Assembly: GCA_037953745.1 (NCBI GenBank)
Contig: JBAKBP010007959.1
Coordinates: 1-64,000 of the forward strand
Direction: 5' to 3'
Source: Lithodes maja
Taxonomy: Eukaryota; Arthropoda; Malacostraca; Decapoda; Lithodidae
DNA: 64,000 nucleotides
Both the position numbers and the translations under genes were made by a program. How positions within the stretch are numbered: position 1 is the stretch's first letter; every line of letters begins with the position of its first letter. The notes below the pieces were generated by a model. That model saw only the letters and a list, made by a program, of their open reading frames with translations, was not told the origin of the DNA and made no database searches. Of this stretch, positions 33,281 through 43,150 are shown in pieces.

Positions 33281-34038
33281 GGTGTATACTAACACATTTA
33301 CCTCCAGGGTAACTGATTTAAATAATGAAAAGGAGGATGAGGACCAGCCATATTCCCATGATTGTATTTACTATATTTCGGCCAAGCCTAGTCCATCTTC
33401 AGGTATACAACATTTCTACCTTTAAAGAAAAGTAAAATTATTGTTAATGTAATTTTCAAAATTGAGGGAGTGTAGATCATAATAATTGTTCATCTGTTAT
33501 AGGAACGAGCTAAAAACAAATGCAATACGAACTCACCACTAATATTTCCGTCTTATACTTAAAAATATATATCACATAATTGGGTCTGACTCGAACACTA
33601 AAAGCACGAGACACGTTTTTGGGGTGCCAATTAGTACAAATGAATATACATATTTTAGTGATCGAAGTGAACGTTAAACAGACGCGAACTACTGCCTAAA
33701 TTCCGAATAAACACACATTGTAATATATATATAAAGACAAAAATTCGAAATTATGAATCATTGCTTAAATTTATTAACGCCACCGAATTATGTGAACATT
33801 AAACACATGGGACGAATATACGAATGTTATTACTATTAAATTATGTAGCTTCGTACGGCCTGAGAGAAACGTAAAAAGCCTTTCCCAAACGTATACTGTA
33901 TAATGGCCGACGGTGTGAGCTAAGGAAGATTAATAGTTCACACACTCAGGAAATAGCCAGGCATTAATATAACCCTAAGTGCCCCTCCCCTTCAACCTTA
34001 AGGGCTCGTTATTTTCTTTATGGATGTATCGGTATATA

Positions 34039-34046
<8 letters not shown>
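33281..34046. other. No gene recognised
   Basis: AT-rich sequence with frequent stops in all frames. I found no repeat, motif or RNA-like element that could be named. Confidence 0.6.

Positions 34047-34104
<58 letters not shown>
34047..34104. repeat. (CT)n microsatellite
   Basis: About 58 bp of pure CT, followed by CAGTATATATATAT. Confidence 0.97.
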
Positions 34105-34105
<1 letters not shown>

Positions 34106-34121
34106 AGTATATATATATATT

Positions 34122-34418
34122 TTTTTAGTTTGCTCCCTAGACCTCAATCTATCCTAACAAAATAAACAATAAATACATAATCTCAAAGACCCCTTTCGAG
34201 ATGAATTTGTACATTTTTCGGTAGAAAGATATCCCGGCCGAAGGCCGATTCCTCCTAAATTACAGCCTTGCTATCGCTAGGCAGGGAAGAAAATCGACAA
34301 TTAAATGGCACAAAAGGTCTTAATATTGACAAAGCAATATATACGAAAGTCGTAAAATTTGAAAAGTAATGCATGAAGGAAAAGGGGGTTCAGAAAAAAC
34401 AAAAATACTTCCCTTTAA
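34122..34418 (-). mobile_element. TTAA-B family element, diverged
   Basis: It retains TTTGCTCCCTAGACCTC, CGGTAGAAAGATATCCCGG, CGAAGGCCGATTCCTCC and a mutated core (CTTGCTATCGCTAGGCAGG). The terminal TTAA motifs are lost or altered. Confidence 0.7.
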
Positions 34419-34533
34419 AGACGGGGAGCGTGTTTTTAAAGACGGGGAGCATGTATTTTCTTTTTTTTCGTTTTGTGTATAGAATATAACCATCTGGGGG
34501 TGTTACTGATGATTAATGGCCCAGTCAGTGGCG

Positions 34534-34911
34534 TTCAGGGAGCCCAACTTGCTTCTTTTATCTTTCTCTCCCTCTCTCTTTGGCTTGTATCCATTCGGCC
34601 CCATTCAGTCAACCGTTTTAAGACGTGTATCCCCATTCAGGTGTCGATTTCTTCCTGGCGAGCGATAGCGAGCCAGCATTGTATGGCGAAAACTGGTTTC
34701 GCCGGAGACATTTTTCTATCGAAAAATTTACAAATTTAGCTTGCTGTCAAAACAAATATATATATATGCTGGCTCGCTACCGCTCGCCAGGAAAATATTG
34801 ACACCTGGATGGGGGTATTAGTCTTAAAACAGTAGGCTGAATGGGGTCGAATGGATACAAGCCAAAGAGAGAGGGAGAGAAAGATAAAAGAAGCGAGTTG
34901 GGCTCCCTTAA
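34534..34911. mobile_element. TTAA-A family fold-back element, complete
   Basis: The left end is TTCAGGGAGCCCAAC (one change from TTAA) and the right end GTTGGGCTCCCTTAA. Two inverted arms each hold the core, with a TATATATATA hinge. Non-coding. Confidence 0.88.
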
Positions 34912-35044
34912 TTCTCACTTAGTTTCGTCTCGTTTCGGCTTCTTATCTTTCTGTTCATGTGTGTTTCTCTGGGCTCTCGTCTCGTTTGCTTTTGGGTAGT
35001 CTCGTTTATCTATACGTGACCTGGGTTTTAGCTTTTTTCTGCTC

Positions 35045-35045
<1 letters not shown>

Positions 35046-35092
<47 letters not shown>

Positions 35093-35128
35093 CTCTTTTC
35101 TCTCTCTCTCTTATTTTCTCTTTTTTTT

Positions 35129-35176
<48 letters not shown>
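35046..35176. repeat. (CT)n microsatellites
   Basis: Two CT tracts (35046-35090 and about 35134-35176) separated by TTTTCTCTTTTTTT-type sequence. The 300 bp after them, to 35479, hold no recognised feature. Confidence 0.95.
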
Positions 35177-35179
<3 letters not shown>

Positions 35180-35479
35180 GTCTATTTATATCTACCTCAT
35201 GCATTCATATTTTCAATTTACCTTGACTGAATATTTACTATCACATTAGTTTTCAGTATTCCATTATTGTTTGTCCATATTTGATCTCATATTTTGTATT
35301 CCACTTCTTAATTATATTTGTTACCCCTCATTTCCACTGTTTTCGTCCTTCACAATTTTCTCAAACGGTCGTTTTCTATATTCATTAGTTTCCCATATGG
35401 TCTTTACTTCCCATTTTTGTCTATTCCCATTTTCTTTCTCGATTTACCCCACTTCCGCCCCCCTGTTTCCTGTGGCATA

Positions 35480-35697
35480 TTAACCCCTTCTGTACCAGTG
35501 ACATCTTTGTTTACTTTATTCTGGCTACTATTAGACGAGTTTATTCAGTTTAATTAGAGGCCTTCAGCAACCAACAGCCATCGAACTGTCTCCCTTAACC
35601 CTTTTTACTACGACACGTCTTTCTTAAACTGCACACAATCGTCTAAATACAGCTAGGATAAAACTTAAAAAGACGTCGACGGTACAGAGGGGGTTAA
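35480..35697. mobile_element. TTAA-C family short element, complete
   Basis: TTAACCCCTTCTGTACCAG to CGGTACAGAGGGGGTTAA, with TTAA at both ends. The interior has TAGACGAGTTTATTCAG and its partner GTCTAAATACAGCTAGG. Its right TTAA is shared with the TTAA-A element that follows. Confidence 0.87.
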
Positions 35698-36074
35698 GGG
35701 GGCCCACCTATTTTATTTTCTCTTTCTCCCTCTCTCTTTGGCTTGTATCCATTCGGCCCCATTCAGCCTACTGTTTTAAGACGTTTAACCCCATCCAGGT
35801 GTCCGTATTTTCCTGGCGAGCGGTAGCGAGCCAGCTTATATACAGTATACATTTGTTTTGACAGTAAGCTAAATTTGTACATTTTTCGATAGAAAAATGT
35901 CTAAGGCGAAGTCGGATTTCTCCATACAATGCTGGCTCGCTATCGCTCGCCAGGAAGAAATCGACATCTGGATGGGGATAAACGTCTTAAAACAGTTGGC
36001 TGAATGGGGCCGAATGGATACAAGCCAAAGAGAGAGGGAGAGAAAGAGAACAAAAGCGAGGTGGGCTCCCTTAA
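35694..36074. mobile_element. TTAA-A family fold-back element, complete
   Basis: TTAAGGGGGCCCACC to GGTGGGCTCCCTTAA, with complete inverted arms and both cores intact. It abuts the TTAA-C element without any spacer. Confidence 0.9.
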
Positions 36075-36079
36075 TGCTA

Positions 36080-36287
36080 TAGAGAATACAATAAACACAA
36101 CAAACACAACAAATACAATAAACAACAAATACAATAAACACAACAATACAATAAACACAACAAATACAATAAACAACAAATACAATAAACACAACAATAC
36201 AATAAACACAACAATACAATAAACAACAAATACAATAAACACAACAATACAATAAACACAACAATACAATAAACACAACAAACGGGT
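36080..36287. repeat. AATACAATAAACACAAC tandem repeat
   Basis: A-rich short repeats (ACAATAAACAC and AACAAATACAATAAAC variants) with larger repeated blocks. The Cys/Val/Leu-rich minus frames are artefacts. Confidence 0.9.
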
Positions 36288-36378
36288 ACGCTGGATGGAT
36301 TATTATTATTATTATGATAATGATTACAATGATTACAAGCACGATCAAAATTAATAGGTCAACGAAAACCTTGACAAC

Positions 36379-37190
36379 AAATCATGAAATACGAAGAGAA
36401 GAACATTAATTAAACAACTTAACATGAAATACGGAGAGAAGAACATTAATTAAACAACTTAACATGAAATACGGAGAGAAGAACATTAATTAAACAACTT
36501 AACATGAAATACGGAGAGAAGAACATTAATTAAACAACTTAACATGAAATACGGAGAGAAGAACATTAATTAAACAACTTAACATGAAATACGGAGAGAA
36601 GAACATTAATTAAACAACTTAACATGAAATACGGAGAGAAGAACATTAATTAAACAACTTAACATGAAATACGGAGAGAAGAACATTAATTAAACAACTT
36701 AACATGAAATACGGAGAGAAGAACATTAATTAAACAACTTAACATGAAATACGGAGAGAAGAACATTAATTAAACAACTTAACATGAAATACGGAGAGAA
36801 GAACATTAATTAAACAACTTAACATGAAATACGGAGAGAAGAACATTAATTAAACAACTTAACATGAAATACGGAGAGAAGAACATTAATTAAACAACTT
36901 AACATGAAATACGGAGAGAAGAACATTAATTAAACAACTTAACATGAAATACGGAGAGAAGAACATTAATTAAACAACTTAACATGAAATACGGAGAGAA
37001 GAACATTAATTAAACAACTTAACATGAAATACGGAGAGAAGAACATTAATTAAACAACTTAACATGAAATACGGAGAGAAGAACATTAATTAAACAACTT
37101 AACATGAAATACGGAGAGAAGAACATTAATTACACAACTTAACATGAAATACGGAGAGAAGAACCTTAATTAAACAACTTAACATGAAAT
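36379..37190 (+). repeat. 40 bp tandem monomers upstream of a LINE
   Basis: About 20 copies of a 40 bp unit containing CATGAAATACGGAGAGAAGA, then ACATTAATTAAACAACTTAA. The last copies carry small changes. The array stops at about 37190, seven bases before the LINE ATG at 37197. That position suggests it may be the LINE 5' untranslated region or promoter rather than a chance neighbour, but no second full-length copy is present to prove this. Confidence 0.9.
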
Positions 37191-37196
37191 AAGGAC

Positions 37197-40067
37197 ATGC
37201 CTTCGGACATTCTGAGAATGGCTACATGGAATGTTAGTGGCATGAATGATGGCACAAAAGAGAGAGAGGTTCTGGAAGTGTTAGTGAATGCCAGGCTGGA
37301 TGTATGTGGAATGACAGAGACCAAATGGAAAGGTTCAGATGTGAGAGAGTGGGAGTGTGGAATGGGTGTGTGTGCTGGAGTGAGTGAAGGAACAGCGAGA
37401 GAAGGTGCATGTTTGTTTGTAAGTAGCAAATGGAAGGAATGTGTAAGAGAGTATGGGTCTGTGGGTTCAAGGATTGTGTGGGTGAGAATGAAAGTAGGAA
37501 TACAAACGTGGGTGATTGTATGCGTGTATGCCCCGACAGAGGATATACTTGAAAGAAAGAAAGAGGAGTTCTGGATGAATGTGGAGGCGTGCCTGGAGAA
37601 GTTTGACAAGAACGAAAGAATATTTCTGATTGGGGATATGAATGGTAAGGTGGGTGATAGGAAAGTTGAGGGAGTGGTGGGAGGGTGGGGGGTACCATCA
37701 GAGGTGAATGGGAATGGTAGTGCACTTGTGGACGTATGTGTGGGGAGGAGGCTGTGGATAGCCAACACCTTCTTCCGACACAGAATGATCCACAGATACA
37801 CGTGGAAACGGATGTTGACGATGAAGGATAAGACAGTGGTGGAACGAAAGTCATTGATTGATTATGTATGTGTGGATGAACGAATGAAGAAATCTGTGAT
37901 GGATGCTAGGGTGTATAGGGGTATTGGAGGGGGTCTGTCTGATCATTATGTAGTGGTAGCTAAGGTTAGGATACAAAAGAAGTGGGTGAGGAGAGCGGGA
38001 GGGAGGCGAGAGGAGGGTGGAATGGTGAGGAGGGTGGAGAGGTTGCAGGAGGAGGAAGTCAGGGAGGAGTACAGGAGAGCAGTGGAAAGACGACTAGGTG
38101 GGTTCGACCTGGAAGTTATGGAGGAAGTGGAGGAGATGAGCAAGGTGTTTAAGGATGAGATCTGTGCAGCATGTGAGGAGGTGTGTGGAGTGAGGAGAAG
38201 AGGGAGGGGAGTGAAAGGTACAGCATGGTGGACAGAAGAGGTAAGAATAGCTGTGGAAGAAAAGAAGAAAGCATATAGAGAGTGGTTGGGTAGTAGAGGG
38301 AATGAAGATTCCGAGAGACAGAAACGAGCGAGGTACGTGGAGAGTAAGAGGGTGGTGAAGAGAGTAGTGAAGGAAAGTAAGAGAAGAGTAGATGAGGAAT
38401 TTGGAAGGAATCTGAGTGTAAAATGGAGGGAGAGTAAGAAACTGTTCTGGAAAGAAGTCAAGAAAGTTAGGGAAGGTAGCAAGGGAAACAGTAAGGGTGT
38501 GAAAGATAAGAATGGGAGAATGCTAGCCGAGAAGCAAGAGAGAGTCGAAAGATGGAGGGAGTACTTCAGTGAGTTGCTAAATGAAAGGAATGAAGAGCCA
38601 GCAAACATAGCTGGATATGGTATGGGAGGGAGAAGAAGAGAAGTAGTGGAGGAGGAGGTGGGGATCAGGAGGTCAGAAGTGTGGGAAGCCATGAAAAGAG
38701 TGAAGTTGGGGAAAGCACCAGGAACAGATGGAGTGTGTGGGGAAATGTTGAGGTATGGTGGTGAGATAGTGATAGAATGGGTATGGAAAATGTGCAAACT
38801 AGCATGGGAGAAGGGGAGTGCACCCGATGACTGGAAGACTGGCATAATAGTCCCCCTATATAAGGGCAAAGGGGAAAGAGGAGTGTGTGGTAACCACCGA
38901 GGAATATGTCTTCTAAGCGTAGTAGGGAAGGTATACAGTAGGGTAGTGATTGAGAGAGTGAGAGTGAGAACGGAGAAATGGATAGGCGACGAGCAGGGAG
39001 GCTTTAGGAAGGGAAGAGGATGTGTAGATCAGATTTTTACCCTGAATTGTGTTGTGGAGAAGTATCTGGAGAAGAAACAAAAGGTGTATGTTGCCTTTAT
39101 GGACTTGGAGAAGGCCTATGACAGAGTGGATAGAGAAGGTTTGTGGAAAGTACTTAGAATATACGGAGTAGAGGGCAAGTTGCTGAAAGCAGTGAAGAGC
39201 ATGTATGAGGGTGCAAAGGCGGCAGTACGTGTGGAGAGTGAGCAGAGCGAGTTCTTTGACCTGAATGTTGGTTTGAAACAGGGGTGTGTGATGTCCCCGT
39301 GGTTGTTTACTGTATATATGGATGGAGTTATGAAAGAAATACTATCAAGAGCAGTGGATGTTGGTGTATCGCTGAAAAGGGAGGGAATTGAGTGGAAGCT
39401 ACCTATACTGCTGTTTGCGGATGATACAGTTCTGATGAGTGATAATGAATGGGAGTTGCAGGGTCTGGTAAATGAGTTTGGAACAGTGTGCGAAAAACGG
39501 AATTTGAAGGTAAATACGGGGAAGAGCAAGGTTATGGTCTTCGAAAGGGGTGAAGTCACAGAGTGTGAGGTGAAGCTGAACGGTCAGGCTATGGAGATCG
39601 TCAACTCTTTTAAGTATCTGGGCAGTGTGTTGAGTAAAGATGGGACTATGGATGAAGAGGTGCGGGAGAGGGTACAACAGGGGAAGAGGGTTGTAGAAAC
39701 GCTAAAAGCAGTAACAAGAAATAGGGTGGTCAGTATGGAAGTGAAGAAGTCCTTGCATGACAGTGTGGTAATCCCGACACTGACTTACGGAAGCGAAGCA
39801 TGGACGTTGGTTGAGAGACTCAGACCAAGAGTGAGAGCAGTGGAAATGAATTACTTAAGGAGTGCGTGTGGAGTTACATGGAGGGATAGACAGACTAATG
39901 AGGAAGTAAGAAGGAGGTGTGGTGTGGAGGTAGATGTGCTGGAAAGTGTGAAAAGGAACAACTTGAGATGGTTCGGCCATATGGAACGTATGGAAAGCGA
40001 GAGAATGACTAAGAGGGTGTACGAGAGCGAGGTGGAGGGACAGAGGGGAGAGGTAGACCGAATATGA
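37197..40067 (+). CDS. APE-type LINE ORF2 protein (RTE-like), endonuclease and reverse transcriptase
   Basis: This 956-residue frame has an N-terminal apurinic-type endonuclease: ATWNVSGM (9-16), TETKW with Glu41, VCVYAPTED, GDMNGKVGD and SDHYVVV near 250. It is followed by a reverse transcriptase: GKAPGTDGV, GFRKGRGCVDQ, MDLEKAYDRV, GLKQGCVMSPWLF and FADDTVL with Asp742-Asp743. It would nick target DNA and prime reverse transcription there. There is no RNase H, which fits RTE-like LINEs. The frame ends early: after about 40044 the true C-terminus (GRPNMRWKDGV to the TAG at 40205-40207) is in another frame, as the copy at 12032 shows. A short GATA tail follows. M8 is an alternative start. Confidence 0.9.
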   Translation: MPSDILRMATWNVSGMNDGTKEREVLEVLVNARLDVCGMTETKWKGSDVREWECGMGVCAGVSEGTAREGACLFVSSKWKECVREYGSVGSRIVWVRMKVGIQTWVIVCVYAPTEDILERKKEEFWMNVEACLEKFDKNERIFLIGDMNGKVGDRKVEGVVGGWGVPSEVNGNGSALVDVCVGRRLWIANTFFRHRMIHRYTWKRMLTMKDKTVVERKSLIDYVCVDERMKKSVMDARVYRGIGGGLSDHYVVVAKVRIQKKWVRRAGGRREEGGMVRRVERLQEEEVREEYRRAVERRLGGFDLEVMEEVEEMSKVFKDEICAACEEVCGVRRRGRGVKGTAWWTEEVRIAVEEKKKAYREWLGSRGNEDSERQKRARYVESKRVVKRVVKESKRRVDEEFGRNLSVKWRESKKLFWKEVKKVREGSKGNSKGVKDKNGRMLAEKQERVERWREYFSELLNERNEEPANIAGYGMGGRRREVVEEEVGIRRSEVWEAMKRVKLGKAPGTDGVCGEMLRYGGEIVIEWVWKMCKLAWEKGSAPDDWKTGIIVPLYKGKGERGVCGNHRGICLLSVVGKVYSRVVIERVRVRTEKWIGDEQGGFRKGRGCVDQIFTLNCVVEKYLEKKQKVYVAFMDLEKAYDRVDREGLWKVLRIYGVEGKLLKAVKSMYEGAKAAVRVESEQSEFFDLNVGLKQGCVMSPWLFTVYMDGVMKEILSRAVDVGVSLKREGIEWKLPILLFADDTVLMSDNEWELQGLVNEFGTVCEKRNLKVNTGKSKVMVFERGEVTECEVKLNGQAMEIVNSFKYLGSVLSKDGTMDEEVRERVQQGKRVVETLKAVTRNRVVSMEVKKSLHDSVVIPTLTYGSEAWTLVERLRPRVRAVEMNYLRSACGVTWRDRQTNEEVRRRCGVEVDVLESVKRNNLRWFGHMERMESERMTKRVYESEVEGQRGEVDRI

Positions 40068-40207
40068 GGTGGAAGGATGGAGTGAGGAACTACATGAATG
40101 AAGGCGGTGCTGGTTGGGGGGAGGGGCGTCGACTGACTGGGGACAGAGGTGCATGGGGGCGGTTCGTTCGTGGCCACCCCTTTGGGGATCACGGCGTCAG
40201 GCAATAG

Positions 40208-40679
40208 ATACGATAGATAGATGAACCATTAGTTATTAGGTAGTGCAGTTCCTATTAATTAAAATGTAAAACTTGCAAACTAAACAAACTAAAATTGGGA
40301 CAAGGACAATATAAAGTCAAATTAAATTATCAAAATCGCTATGTGGAAACAACGCTTACTAAATTAAAATTATTAAATAAAAGAACACAATCCACCACAT
40401 AGGGTGTACATTACTACATGAGCAAGTTAATCTGTTTCCCAAGAAAACTAATCGCACATATAACAACGCACTATCGTCACGTTAAAGGAAGTAGTCAAGT
40501 TTGGGAAGTCCGGGACGTTCTGGCAAATTTTTCTAGCAAAATTGAAGTTCAGGGAAGGCTTCAAAATAGATCAGTATAGATATAGCAGACTGGAACACAC
40601 ACACACTCACACAGAGAAAGAGAGAGAGAGAAGTATAGTGTGTGTGGGGTGGGGGGGGGGGGGGGGGGGGTAACAGACT
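40208..40679. other. LINE 3' tail, unassigned DNA and G tract
   Basis: The LINE ends with ATACGATAGATAGATG (40207-40222). The next 420 bp are AT-rich without recognisable features, apart from CACACACACTCACACAG near 40593 and about 22 G residues at 40649-40671 on the plus strand. Confidence 0.6.
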
Positions 40680-41123
40680 GGGAGGCAGAGGCCTTAAAGC
40701 TATACATGGTAAGGAAGGTTTGTCTAGAGCAACTGACAAGTATCTAGTCAAAAACGTATGATTAGACGCCCACAACTGTGTGGACGAAATATCTTCAACT
40801 GAAAAATTCTTCAAGAAACGTAAAGAGGCTGCCCATTTGCGTAAATCGTGGGCCCTACCCACAACGCCGGGATTACTTTCTTTAATGACTTCGACTAGAA
40901 GAGAAGCTAACCTCCGTTTCAGTAAGCGTTTGCCCGTGCTCGCTACCCATAAAGCACATTGGGGGTTTAGAGGAGCTACTCTCAAATATTTGGTTAGAGC
41001 TTGCACTGGACATAGATTATGGTGCACCTTTCCCCTTTTTAATGCCGGCACAGTGAACTCAGAAAACACGTGCGCACTGTGCTCATTCTTGGCTACAAAT
41101 CCCGGGGAAGGTGCAATGTGAAT
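40680..41123 (-). pseudogene. Older DIRS tyrosine recombinase, C-terminal part
   Basis: The minus strand encodes IHIAPSPGFVAKNEHSAHVF, HHNLCPVQALTKYL, GRAHDLRKWAASLRFL and THTFLTRYLS-type sequence (here NHTFLTRYLSVAL). The H-D-L-R motif and the tyrosine in RYLS correspond to the catalytic His-x-x-Arg and Tyr of tyrosine recombinases, and the order matches the intact gene at 42084. The upstream half is found at 51371-51835, so the younger DIRS element at 41124-51370 cut this gene in two. Confidence 0.85.
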
Positions 41124-41175
41124 TGGGAGGTTTGACGTACCTCCCAACCTACCAAATAGGAAAACCTACTATTTG

Positions 41176-41471
41176 GTAGTAGTCTTGGAAAATCCAACGT
41201 CAAGGCTATTAACCTAATTGCAATGACGACTTGTCTATTTTGACTGCTATGTCGTCATTCCAACCGCGGTTAAAAAGAAAACGTCTAGAGTCTACTCCTT
41301 ATCTTGCTCTAGGAGACGTTGTACATTAACCAAAACTACCACCGAAGGTGAAAAAAGCATTAGAAGAGAAGAAAAAGGGGTTTACCTTAGTTACCGCTCA
41401 AGGCCCATCCCGTGTTCCGTTATGCGCCGATCCCTGTCGAACGTGCGCATAAGCGACCCTCTCTTGTTATC
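41176..41471. repeat. DIRS left inverted terminal repeat
   Basis: GTAGTCTTGGAAAATCCAACG onward matches the reverse complement of 51080-51370 almost base for base, up to CTCTCTTGTTATC. Landmarks are CCAACCGCGGTTAAAAAG and GGAGACGTTGTACATTAACC. A further 52 bp (41124-41175) beyond the repeat are unique to the left end. The near identity of the repeats suggests a young element. Confidence 0.95.
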
Positions 41472-41534
41472 ACAGCTCACGCTAGCAGAAGAACGCGGAT
41501 GGGCAGGGGTCCGGAGTGAGGGAGGGTAATATGT

Positions 41535-41648
41535 ACGTTGGATTTTCCAAGACTACTACCAAATAGTAGGTTTTCCTATTTGGTAGGTTGGGAGGTACGT
41601 CAAACCTCCCAATTTGTTAGTAGTCTTGGCAAATCCAACGTCAAGGCT
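41535..41648. repeat. DIRS internal complementary region
   Basis: The first part (41535-41610) is the reverse complement of the extreme left end (41124-41203 region). It runs directly into the reverse complement of the extreme right end (51337-51370), joined by the AAT trinucleotide. Its complement reads CTACTAACAAATTGGGAGG across the junction, which is exactly right end + AAT + left end. This is the template-like region known from DIRS1 elements, used to close the circular intermediate. Confidence 0.93.
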
Positions 41649-42083
41649 GCATAACAAATAGGAGGAGGACATCCAAGCCCAACATACCAAAAAAACCAAT
41701 GCATAAGACAAAAGTATGAATGACAAAGAAACACAAGGTAAACAAGAGAGTTTAATAAAGCGTGAAAAACTGAGGAGTAGCTAAAAAGAGCAGTTTTAAC
41801 ACGTGCCCGTCATTCATATTAATGCAAAATCATAGACTTGTCTTAAACCAAAAAGCACTGTACATAAAATCCCTTTTCTTCCAATTGAACAAAAACAAGG
41901 AACACAAACTGAAAACACCATTTTCAAAGAGGCAAAAACACTTATGTACTGTATACATATAACATAATCCCAAACTTGTAATCCAGTGTTACAAACCCGT
42001 ACTCTCCCCCCCCCCTTTTGCAAAGAAAACAAAGTAAAAGAAAGAGTGACAAGGGGGGAAGACCAGGCAACCTCGCAAGAGCT

Positions 42084-43150
42084 CTAGGAAACACGACGCC
42101 CGAGAGCTATCACAGGCCGAGGGGGTCTAACAATGGACATGGAGAGGTAGGAGGAGATGAAGGTATTGATAGACGACCACAAACCTGCCGAGGCGACGTC
42201 AGGCAACGAACGAGTCTGCAGGAACCGTAAGGAGGCAGCACATCTGCGCACATCGTGCGCAGAACCCCGACAAGCAGGGTTACTGGCACGAATAACCCGA
42301 CAAATGTGGCGTCCTATCTGTACCTTCGAAAGCCTCCCACCAGTCCGAGGAGACACCCACACAGCAGTCCCCGAAGACGGAGCCACAGACTCAACATAAG
42401 AGTGCAAGGCCTGCACCGGGCACAACACATGGTGAGTATGCCCACGTTTTAAAGCCTGGATGGTGAAAGGCTTGAAAACGTGGGTCTCTCTCTCATTCTT
42501 GGCAACAAAATGAGGGGAGGGGGCCAACGTGACGACATTCAACGACGGGGAGAATCGCATGCATTCCTGGGACCGTGACATGGCAGCTAGTTCAGACACC
42601 CTATCCCCAGTGGCCAGAGCGACAAGGAAGAGAGTACGCTCCAGCAACTGAACCGGTGTAGTGTCCCGTGTATATGTGTGTGAAGCCAGAAGGTCCAGAG
42701 CACGCCCCAGATCCCACTGAGGAGGGATCTGGCGCGGAGGGGGCCGTTCCCGGAAGGCAGCCTTCATGAAGGAATCCAGCTCCTTCGGAGGAACGACCAG
42801 CCCAGTGACGGACTCAAAGACCTCCCGGATGGCAGACAAGTGGTTACGTATAGTGTTGACCTGAAAGCGACGTGTACGGAAGAGGTGAAACAAGTAGTGT
42901 AGGACGAGGGAAGGAGAGCTAACAGTCTGGCGAGTGTCCTGTATCCACCTAGTAAAAGACTTCCAGTGGGACTCGTAAGTCCCCCAAGTCGAAGTCGTCC
43001 ATGAACGCTTCAGGAAGTCAGTCAGATCCCGTCCGTGGACCGGGAGCCACCGTGCCTCACGAACATCCACGATGCGAAGGCCAACGAGGTCCGTAGGTCG
43101 CCAACCTGGCTCAAGTGGAAGTGTGAGAGAGGGAGAGGGACCGGACTCGG
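42084..43150 (-). CDS. DIRS tyrosine recombinase
   Basis: The minus frame begins within the RNase H reading region and ends at 42084. The N-terminal part (TYESHWKSFTRWIQ, TIRNHLSAIREVF) is the SAM-like DNA-binding region, and the C-terminal part is catalytic. Visible catalytic residues are Arg in ATGDRVSEL (42600-42602), His-x-x-Arg in SAHDVRR (42246-42257) and Tyr in ISSYLSM (42147-42149). The protein would cut and join the circular DNA copy into the target. It appears intact. It has no obvious own ATG, so it may be read from an overlapping frame or a spliced transcript. It lacks the interruptions seen in the older copy. Confidence 0.9.

Noticed and set aside
37166..39677. Minus-strand frames of up to 307 codons opposite the LINE
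   Set aside because: Shadows of the purine-rich LINE ORF2. They lack any domain.
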